The notes beneath the pieces were generated by a model that was not told where the DNA came from, did no database searches, and saw only the letters and a program-made list of their open reading frames with translations. Source: JBFKOL01 sp041628815 (GTDB lineage: Bacteria; Bacteroidota; Bacteroidia; Chitinophagales; Saprospiraceae). From it: a stretch of 5,052 nucleotides of DNA. Location: the NCBI GenBank assembly GCA_041628815.1, contig JBFKOL010000318.1, forward strand, positions 1 through 5,052, written 5' to 3'. The stretch's first letter is position 1. Every line of letters starts with the position of its first letter. Position numbers and translations under genes: made by a program. Below, one piece after another: positions 1 through 5,052 of this stretch.

Positions 1-1
1 A

Positions 2-103
2 CATGACGCGTTGGATAGAAAAATTACAGGAGACGCTGTAAAACTGACCCACAGGCATGTTGATAGCTTTGATTACATATTTATACCTGAAATTCGGACC
101 TAA
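2..103 (+). CDS. Possible 3' end of an unidentified protein gene (partial)
   Basis: An open frame enters from the left edge and stops with TAA at 101-103, giving about 33 codons. Its peptide includes a stretch reading THRHVDSFDYIFIPEIRT at the C-terminus. The codons look coding: many start with G or A (GAC, GCG, GAT, GGA, GCT, GTT, GAA). I do not recognise the family. The frame is short enough to stay open by chance, and another frame also reads as a plausible tail (ending in WIEKLQETL, stop at 39-41), so the choice rests on codon character only. If real, the gene runs in the same direction as ftsE and ends 92 bp before it. Confidence 0.35.
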   Translation, partial: HDALDRKITGDAVKLTHRHVDSFDYIFIPEIRT

Positions 104-153
104 GCGCTAAGTCGATCGGCATAATCGGATGAGGTGTTCATTTGGTGATTGCT

Positions 154-163
154 CTGACGTCAG
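154..163. other. 10-bp perfect palindrome upstream of ftsE
   Basis: CTGACGTCAG is a perfect inverted repeat 32 bp before the ftsE start codon. Its position would suit an operator or a dimeric regulator site, but only one copy is seen, it does not extend beyond 10 bp, and I cannot match it to a known regulator. It may be chance. Confidence 0.25.
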
Positions 164-177
164 CAACTTTCAAATAA

Positions 178-197
178 TTTGATCAATTTTGATCAAT
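178..197 (+). repeat. Perfect 10-bp tandem repeat (2 copies) overlapping the ftsE start codon
   Basis: TTTGATCAAT occurs twice back to back, at 178-187 and 188-197. Each unit contains the palindrome TTGATCAA. The last two bases of the second copy are the A and T of the ftsE ATG at 196. The repeat therefore makes up the whole ribosome-binding region, which has no Shine-Dalgarno sequence. A/T-rich unstructured leaders are usual for translation starts in Bacteroidota; whether the duplication has a regulatory role is unknown. Confidence 0.6.
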
Positions 198-897
198 GAA
201 ACCGTTGGAGTACCTGGTGGACGTCAAAAATCTGGAAATAGTCCGGTCGGGTAAAATCGTCCTTAAAGACATAAACTTCCAGCTCTCCGAAGGAGAATTC
301 GCCTATATTTCCGGCCCTACGGGTTCTGGTAAATCCTCATTTCTCAATGTATTGTACGGCACCTTGCCTGCCAACAGAGGTTCGATACGGGTGTTGGATA
401 GTGAGGTTACGTTACTTAGCCGTTCTCAAATGCCATTTTATCGTCGAAAGCTTGGTATGATCTTCCAGGAAGACATGCTTGTTGATCAATGGACCGTCGT
501 GGAAAATCTCGAATTGATTCTTTCGGCCCAAGGCTGGAAAGAGCCTGCCAAGCGAAGGGATCGCATAGAAGTGGTCCTTGAAAGACTTGGATTGGACACC
601 CTAAGGAATAATCATGTAGGTAGGCTTTCCGGTGGCGAGCGTCAGTTGACTACACTGGCGCAAAGTGTTCTGAACTTGCCTCGCATACTGCTTGCTGACG
701 AACCAACCGGAAACCTTGATGAGCAATCATCTACACGATTCATGAAAGAACTCATCTCTATGGCACGGCAAAACAAAATGTCTGTCATTGTGGCCACACA
801 CAATGAACAACTCGTTCGCAGGTTTCCTGCGAGGAGATACCTATGTCAAGATGAACGACTTGTTGAGATGTCCCTTGAGATATCATTCAATCGTTGA
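196..897 (+). CDS. ftsE: FtsE-like ABC transporter ATP-binding protein
   Basis: This is a 233-residue ABC ATPase, slightly longer than the usual FtsE of about 220. Visible motifs are Walker A GPTGSGKS (40-47), Q-loop Q91, signature LSGGE (144-148), Walker B ILLADE (164-169) with catalytic E169, D-loop NLDE (173-176) and H-loop H202. The Q-loop context, the text around RRKLGMIFQE and the ending ATHNEQLVRRFPARR resemble FtsE of Bacteroidota more than LolD or MacB types. In the family, FtsE pairs with the membrane protein FtsX at the division site, where ATP hydrolysis controls peptidoglycan hydrolases. No ftsX lies in the window. After LSGGE the usual QQR..IARA run is replaced by RQLTTLAQS, so two normally conserved arginines are missing. 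The ATG at 196 was chosen because it fits the family N-terminus; a GTG at 217 is a less likely alternative. The 3' end overlaps the convergent gene by 11 bp. FtsE is the best assignment, but another small ABC ATPase of the same subfamily is possible. Confidence 0.85.
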   Translation: MKPLEYLVDVKNLEIVRSGKIVLKDINFQLSEGEFAYISGPTGSGKSSFLNVLYGTLPANRGSIRVLDSEVTLLSRSQMPFYRRKLGMIFQEDMLVDQWTVVENLELILSAQGWKEPAKRRDRIEVVLERLGLDTLRNNHVGRLSGGERQLTTLAQSVLNLPRILLADEPTGNLDEQSSTRFMKELISMARQNKMSVIVATHNEQLVRRFPARRYLCQDERLVEMSLEISFNR

Positions 898-3073
898 TGT
901 TCATGAGATCCAAGGCCGCCTGAATCTCTGTCACCGGCAGTTTACACACCTTGTCCTGGCACACGTATATCATGGTTTTTCCCTCAACAAACTTGTTCTT
1001 CAGCAGCGGTAAATCGCTTTCTCCTTCAGCACCTAAAAAGGCAGCATTCGATGTATAATGCTCCTGCATTTGTTTCGCTAATACCTTGCAGTCCTGGCCA
1101 ACGATGGCTACTTCATACGGCGGGTATACAAGGTCAAACATCAATTGCAGCCAGTTGGAATAGAACCCCGGTTGCTTTCCTGAAAGGATCGTCGGAGCCA
1201 TATTTTTCATCATTTGAATGCTCATCTCGACAAAGGACCCATTGTAATAAAATTCACCAAGTCGATGGAGGGCACGTGCCATGGCAGAGTTTGAGGCAGG
1301 GATGACGTTGTCCGAGAGCTCCATTTTTCGCGCTACCAGCGGTGGATCGATGTCTGAAGTATAGTTGAACATACCGTTGTCTTCATTGTAAAAGTGTTCG
1401 ATGGCGTAGGCTGCCAGTCGATTACCTGTCGCGAGCCATTGTTTGTCGAAGGTTACCTCATACAGCGCTAGCAATGCCTGGATGGTCAGTGCGTAGTCAT
1501 CCAGGAATCCATTAATAGCACTTTTCCCATCCTTGTAGTTTCTATAAAGCCTGAATTCGCCGGTCATCTGACGGGATAGGAGGAAGTGCGCTGCCTTAGT
1601 TGCAGTTTTTAGGTATTCTTGGTCCCCGAGTGCCTTATAGGCTTCGATATATCCGCTGATCATGAGGGCATTCCATGAGGTAAGGATTTTGTCGTCCAGT
1701 CCGGGCCGCACGCGTTTTTCCCTAGCATCCAGCATCCTTTGATTTAATTCGTCGATTTGCCCATACAATTCTTCAACTTCTAATCCTTTGCTGTCCGCGA
1801 ACTTGATAGGGTCTTGGTTAACATGTAAAATATTACTGCCATGCTCCCAGTTACCGCTGTCTCTGACTGAATAATAAGACCTGAACAAGGCAATTTGCTC
1901 AGGGGAATTTAAAACCGCGTCAATTTCATCTGCGGTCCAGACATAAAATTTACCTTCTTCTCCTTCGCTGTCAGCATCCAGGGATGAATAGAAAGCGCCT
2001 TCAGAAGAAGTCATTTCACGTTTTATAAATTCGAGTGTTTGCCGGATGACTCTTTCGTACAAAGGATTTCCCGTCTTTTTAAAAGCCTGTGCATACAGCG
2101 ATACCAGTTGCCCGTTGTCATACAGCATTTTTTCGAAGTGCGGCACTTTCCATATGGCATCGACGGAATACCTGGAGAATCCACCACCCAGCTGGTCGTA
2201 TATCCCCCCCAATGCCATTTTTTCCAAAGTATTGATGACGCCCTCAAGAGCCCCGGCATCTCCTTTTCGGTCCGCATATTTCAGAAGCCATTCAAAGTTG
2301 TTGGGCATAGGAAATTTTGGTGAACCCATTCTTCCGCCATGCAGGGGATCCAGAGAGCTCAGAAATTGTTCTGCCATTGCACCCAACTCTTCCTCACGCC
2401 ATTCCATGGCAGATGTATTGACCACAACATTGTCTAGGCTTCGAATGCCACTGGTCAGCTGGTCGGCTGACCCGACAAGACGGTCGTAATTCTCGTTTTT
2501 CAACCGGACAAATTGTTCCAGAATATTGATCCATTGGTCTCTTGGAAAATAAGTGCCTGCCCATACAGGCCGCCCATCAGGTAAGGCAAAAGCATTGAGT
2601 GGCCATCCTCCGCGGCCAGTCAACAACTGAGCCGCAGCCATATAGATGTCGTCGACGTCAGGTCGTTCCTCACGGTCTACCTTTATGGGCACAAAATGTT
2701 CGTTCATGATTTTTGCCACGACGGAGTCTTCAAATGACTCGTGCTCCATGACATGACACCAATGACAAGCTGCATAACCAATGCTAACAATGAGCAACTT
2801 GTTCTCCTTGCGTGCCTTTTCCAGGGCAGCTTCACCCCAGGGATGCCAATCCACCGGATTGTAGGCGTGCTGAAGCAAATATGGACTGGATTCGTTGATG
2901 AGCAAGTTTGGCTTATGCCCCAGGTTGTCATTTTTCACTTGGCTTAGGTTTTTACAACTATAGGATAATATGATGGTCAACAAGAACATGCGGAGGCCAA
3001 ATACCCTCTTTCCGATCTTATGGATCCTTAGATAATAATTATTTAATGCGCTTATTTTCAAATAGCGGGACAT
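887..3073 (-). CDS. DUF255 (YyaL/SPATA20-type) thioredoxin-fold protein, probable lipoprotein
   Basis: This 728-residue protein is full length for its family. Residues about 55-215 form the DUF255 thioredoxin-like domain, opening with NLLINESSPYLLQHA and carrying the motif CHWC (C103-C106), the VDREERPDVD block (132-141) and GGWP (155-158) with the expected cis-proline. Residues about 225-650 look like the alpha/alpha-barrel seen in N-acylglucosamine epimerases and glycosidases, with GGIYDQLGGGFSRYSVD (289-305), PHFEKMLYDN (311-320), DADSEGEEGKFYVW (366-379) and DDKILTSWNALM (460-471). A C-terminal Cys pair (C705, C710) is typical of the family. The enzymatic role is not established; relatives are annotated as thioredoxin-domain proteins or highly conserved proteins of unknown function. 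The N-terminus has basic residues, then a hydrophobic run MFLLTIILSYS ending at C40, which suits a lipoprotein signal and an envelope location, although the residue at -3 is Ser rather than Leu. M29 (ATG at 2989) is an alternative start but would remove the basic n-region. The gene converges on ftsE and diverges from the DUF458 gene. Confidence 0.9.
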   Translation of the reverse strand: MSRYLKISALNNYYLRIHKIGKRVFGLRMFLLTIILSYSCKNLSQVKNDNLGHKPNLLINESSPYLLQHAYNPVDWHPWGEAALEKARKENKLLIVSIGYAACHWCHVMEHESFEDSVVAKIMNEHFVPIKVDREERPDVDDIYMAAAQLLTGRGGWPLNAFALPDGRPVWAGTYFPRDQWINILEQFVRLKNENYDRLVGSADQLTSGIRSLDNVVVNTSAMEWREEELGAMAEQFLSSLDPLHGGRMGSPKFPMPNNFEWLLKYADRKGDAGALEGVINTLEKMALGGIYDQLGGGFSRYSVDAIWKVPHFEKMLYDNGQLVSLYAQAFKKTGNPLYERVIRQTLEFIKREMTSSEGAFYSSLDADSEGEEGKFYVWTADEIDAVLNSPEQIALFRSYYSVRDSGNWEHGSNILHVNQDPIKFADSKGLEVEELYGQIDELNQRMLDAREKRVRPGLDDKILTSWNALMISGYIEAYKALGDQEYLKTATKAAHFLLSRQMTGEFRLYRNYKDGKSAINGFLDDYALTIQALLALYEVTFDKQWLATGNRLAAYAIEHFYNEDNGMFNYTSDIDPPLVARKMELSDNVIPASNSAMARALHRLGEFYYNGSFVEMSIQMMKNMAPTILSGKQPGFYSNWLQLMFDLVYPPYEVAIVGQDCKVLAKQMQEHYTSNAAFLGAEGESDLPLLKNKFVEGKTMIYVCQDKVCKLPVTEIQAALDLMNIND

Positions 3074-3109
3074 TTATATGTAAATTGTTCATAATATATC
3101 AATTGATTG
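3074..3109. promoter_or_regulatory. Short divergent intergenic region, A/T-rich
   Basis: Only 36 bp separate the starts of two divergent genes, so any promoter must lie here or inside the first codons of either gene. The stretch is strongly A/T-rich and contains the 10-bp perfect palindrome ATCAATTGAT at 3098-3107, directly before the ATG at 3110. I looked for the Bacteroidota promoter pattern (TTG, about 19 bp, TAnnTTTG) on both strands and found no good match. No Shine-Dalgarno sequence precedes either gene. The call as a shared regulatory region is an inference from gene layout. Confidence 0.4.
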
Positions 3110-3595
3110 ATGGGACAAATTGAAAAACGTTGGCGAAAACTGGATGGTACCCGGATCACCTTACCGCTCCTCCAGGCCGTCGAATCGGCCATTGTACGTG
3201 AAACATCTGCGGGACACCGGTTAAAACTTTGCATAGGCTCGGATTCTCAAATAAAAGGCGCGACTGTTGAATTTGCAACTGTGATCGTTTTTTTACGGGA
3301 AAAAAAAGGTGGATTTATGTTCATCCACAACACAAAGATGCACAAGGAAATGAGCCTCAAGGAACGAATGATCACTGAAGTTTCAAAAAGCGTTGAAGTG
3401 GCATATGCCTTGTGTGACCTGCTGGACAGGTATGAAGTGGAACTGGAAGTGCACGCTGATATCAATACGGATCCTTCTTTCAAATCCAATACTGCACTAA
3501 AAGAAGCGATGGGCTACATCCTCGGAATGGGATTTGTATTCAAGGCTAAACCCGAGGCATTTGCCAGTAGTTCGTGTGCCGACAAGGTCATCTGA
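3110..3595 (+). CDS. DUF458/YkuK-type ribonuclease H-like protein
   Basis: This 161-residue protein matches the small DUF458 (RNase H-like, Bacillus YkuK-type) family by its whole layout. The hallmark IGSDSQ lies at 42-47, followed by beta strands EFATVIVFL and FMFIHN. A helix rich in charged residues comes next, then the strand ELEVHADINTD (111-121), and the protein ends in KPEAFASSSCADKVI. In an RNase H fold, D45, E90 or D117, and D158 are the natural candidates for metal-binding acids; this assignment is inferred from spacing. The biochemical role of the family is not known, and nuclease activity should not be assumed. The ATG at 3110 is preferred; an in-frame TTG directly before it (3107) would add one residue. 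The gene stands alone: 36 bp from the divergent DUF255 gene and 126 bp before the M16 peptidase gene. The sequence looks intact and of family length. Confidence 0.85.
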   Translation: MGQIEKRWRKLDGTRITLPLLQAVESAIVRETSAGHRLKLCIGSDSQIKGATVEFATVIVFLREKKGGFMFIHNTKMHKEMSLKERMITEVSKSVEVAYALCDLLDRYEVELEVHADINTDPSFKSNTALKEAMGYILGMGFVFKAKPEAFASSSCADKVI

Positions 3596-3721
3596 TCCCA
3601 TTGTATACAACTGTATTGTACTCATGTAGGTCTGATCTGCAGGTGAATTGATCTAATTTGCTCGTCACACCCGGTATAACAGATCTTTTTTTCACACTTT
3701 TGCAGAAATTTAAAGCTGACT
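3596..3721 (+). promoter_or_regulatory. Intergenic spacer with weak candidate promoter for the M16 gene
   Basis: The 126-bp spacer carries a perfect 10-bp palindrome TTGTATACAA at 3601-3610, a run of seven T at 3685-3691, and CACTTTTG at 3695-3702. The last resembles the Bacteroidota -7 element TAnnTTTG with one mismatch and lies 19 bp before the start codon, but I see no TTG at the expected distance upstream. No strong GC-rich hairpin followed by T residues, as in an intrinsic terminator, is evident after the DUF458 stop. No Shine-Dalgarno sequence precedes the ATG at 3722. Confidence 0.25.
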
Positions 3722-5047
3722 ATGACTAAATGGATGATCAGTCTCGTACTTTTTTGGAGTTTGGGACAATTTGCCTATGCTCAAATGAATGAGATCGACT
3801 TTGTCGAATATACGCTCGACAATGGATTACACGTCATTCTTCACCAGGACCATGCGACTCCAATAGTGGTGGTTTCCGTCATGTATCACGTGGGATCCAA
3901 AAACGAGCGACCGGATCGTACCGGTTTTGCGCACTTCTTCGAACACCTCCTTTTCGAAGGATCCGAAAACATCGACCGGGGAGAATTCGACAAATACATC
4001 ACCAACGCAGGGGGTGTCAACAACGCCTTCACGACACAGGACAAGACCTATTACTATGAGTTGCTTCCTTCTAATCAACTGGAATTGGGCTTGTGGCTGG
4101 AATCAGAACGGATGCTACATGCAAAAGTGGACATTACCGGTGTTGAAACACAACGAGAAGTTGTAAAAGAAGAACGCCGCCAACGCATCGACAATCAACC
4201 TTACGGGTCTATTATTGAAGAAACCGTTAAGCGGGCTTTTAAGGTACACCCCTATAAATGGTCTGTTATTGGATCAATGGATCATCTCAATTCGGCCGAA
4301 GAAGCGGATTACAAGCAGTTTTATGCGGATTTTTATACGCCCAATAATGCCGTCTTATCCATTGCCGGAGACATCGACATAGAAAAAACCAAATTACTTG
4401 TGCAGAAATATTTTGCGACGATACCTATCAAGAAGAAAGAAATCTACCGTCCCAATATTGTGGAACCCCCTCTCGAAGGTGAATTGATCGATACCGTTTT
4501 CGATAACATACAATTGCCTGCGGCAGTGTATACCTTTCGCATCCCTGCTCTCGGCACCGAAGACTACTATGCAGTCAGCATGTTGAACACATTGCTGTCA
4601 GGGGGAGAAAGTGCCAGGCTTCAAAAGGCTGTAGTGGATGAAAAACAATTGGCTGTTGCAGCCGGGAGTTTTCCTTTCGATTTGGAAGATCCGGGCATCG
4701 CCCTGGCCTTTGGTATTGCCAATGTTGGCGTTGACATTTCAGAGCTACAGGCTGCCATTGATGAAGAATTCGAAAAGGTCCAGGAAGACCTCATATCAGA
4801 GCGCGAATATCAAAAATTGAGAAACCAGGTGGAAAGCGAATTTGTGACGGCCAATGCTCGCATAGCGGGAATCGCTCAAAGCCTGGCCAACTACCATATG
4901 TATTACGGCGATGCCCACCTTATCAATAATGAATTGGAAAGATACCTCGCGGTGACGAGGGAAGATATCAGAAATGCTGCCCGGAAATATTTCAACAAGG
5001 ACAACAGGGTAGTCCTTCACTACCTTCCTAAACCTACCAATCCATAA
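3722..5047 (+). CDS. Exported M16 family zinc metallopeptidase (insulinase/pitrilysin-like)
   Basis: This 441-residue protein is the usual size of a single-unit M16 peptidase. A signal peptide is clear: MTKW, a hydrophobic core, and an AYA motif giving likely cleavage between A20 and Q21. The inverted zinc motif HFFEH gives ligands H71 and H75 with catalytic E74. The third ligand is probably E151 in REVVKEERR, 76 residues after H75, as in mitochondrial processing peptidase. The N-terminal M16 domain covers about residues 28-178. The second, structurally similar domain covers about 185-365, with DFYTPNNAVLSIAGDID (203-219) and LSGGESARL (292-300). The protein should act as a zinc peptidase in the periplasm or outside the cytoplasm; the substrate is unknown. 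In Bacteroidota, such a gene is often followed by a second M16 gene that lacks the zinc motif and may form a heterodimer. The window ends 5 bp after the stop, so this cannot be seen. The ATG at 3722 begins directly at the signal peptide. Confidence 0.95.
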   Translation: MTKWMISLVLFWSLGQFAYAQMNEIDFVEYTLDNGLHVILHQDHATPIVVVSVMYHVGSKNERPDRTGFAHFFEHLLFEGSENIDRGEFDKYITNAGGVNNAFTTQDKTYYYELLPSNQLELGLWLESERMLHAKVDITGVETQREVVKEERRQRIDNQPYGSIIEETVKRAFKVHPYKWSVIGSMDHLNSAEEADYKQFYADFYTPNNAVLSIAGDIDIEKTKLLVQKYFATIPIKKKEIYRPNIVEPPLEGELIDTVFDNIQLPAAVYTFRIPALGTEDYYAVSMLNTLLSGGESARLQKAVVDEKQLAVAAGSFPFDLEDPGIALAFGIANVGVDISELQAAIDEEFEKVQEDLISEREYQKLRNQVESEFVTANARIAGIAQSLANYHMYYGDAHLINNELERYLAVTREDIRNAARKYFNKDNRVVLHYLPKPTNP

Positions 5048-5052
5048 AATCA

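Noticed and set aside
95..113. Possible hairpin around AGCGCT with GAC and GTC flanks after the left-edge tail
   Set aside because: The inner and outer pairings are out of register, so no continuous stem forms, and no T run follows. It does not qualify as a terminator.
175..181. TAATTTG before ftsE as a -7 promoter element
   Set aside because: It is one base short of TAnnTTTG, the nearest TTG upstream is at an off-consensus distance, and it lies only 14 bp from the start codon.
788..1305. Small + strand open frames at 788-1012 and 1051-1305
   Set aside because: The first runs from the ftsE 3' end into the antisense of the DUF255 gene and the second is wholly antisense to it. Neither has a protein-like composition or a recognisable domain.
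2046..2489. Open frame of 147 codons on the + strand inside the DUF255 gene
   Set aside because: It lies fully antisense to a well-supported conserved domain, its peptide is rich in Ser, Pro and Arg with no recognisable motif, and a second overlapping open frame (2039-2323) exists there too, which is typical of shadow frames.
3247..3489. Minus-strand open frame of 80 codons opposite the DUF458 gene
   Set aside because: It is contained in a conserved gene on the other strand and shows low-complexity Ser-rich sequence without motifs.
3827..4166. Short open frames in other frames of the M16 gene (3827-4078 minus, 3927-4166 plus)
   Set aside because: They overlap the region coding for the zinc-binding site of a complete peptidase and have no support of their own.
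1..5052. Defence system, mobile element, CRISPR array or biosynthetic cluster
   Set aside because: All confident genes belong to widespread chromosomal families; I found no transposase, integrase, direct terminal repeats, spaced repeats or tRNA-like cloverleaf, and no sharp change in composition.

Overview
The window reads as ordinary chromosomal DNA from a member of the Bacteroidota. Three things suggest this. The protein types match that phylum: a stand-alone FtsE-type ATPase with no FtsX beside it, a DUF255 thioredoxin-fold protein made as a probable lipoprotein, and a secreted single-unit M16 peptidase. None of the four gene starts has a Shine-Dalgarno sequence; all are preceded by A/T-rich leaders. 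Base composition looks moderate by eye. I cannot place the organism below phylum.

Layout from left to right. Bases 1-195 hold the possible 3' end of an unidentified gene (open to base 103) and a short leader with a 10-bp palindrome and a perfect 10-bp tandem repeat that runs into the next start codon. Bases 196-897 (+) encode an FtsE-like ABC ATPase with a diverged region after its signature motif. Bases 887-3073 (-) encode a large DUF255/YyaL-type protein (thioredoxin fold plus alpha/alpha-barrel) with a probable lipoprotein signal; it converges on ftsE and the two genes overlap by 11 bp at their stop codons. A 36-bp A/T-rich gap separates its start from a divergent gene at 3110-3595 (+) for a DUF458/YkuK-type RNase H-like protein. 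After a 126-bp spacer, 3722-5047 (+) encodes a complete exported zinc peptidase of family M16, ending 5 bp before the window edge.

I see no sign that these genes act in one pathway. They are separate housekeeping or envelope functions: cell division or envelope ATPase, envelope redox or carbohydrate-like protein, nucleic-acid-type fold of unknown role, and exported proteolysis. There is no tRNA, rRNA, CRISPR array, insertion sequence or recognisable mobile element, and no convincing new system. The points most worth a second look are the altered FtsE signature region, the tandem repeat over the ftsE start, the lipoprotein form of the DUF255 protein, and the unidentified left-edge tail.
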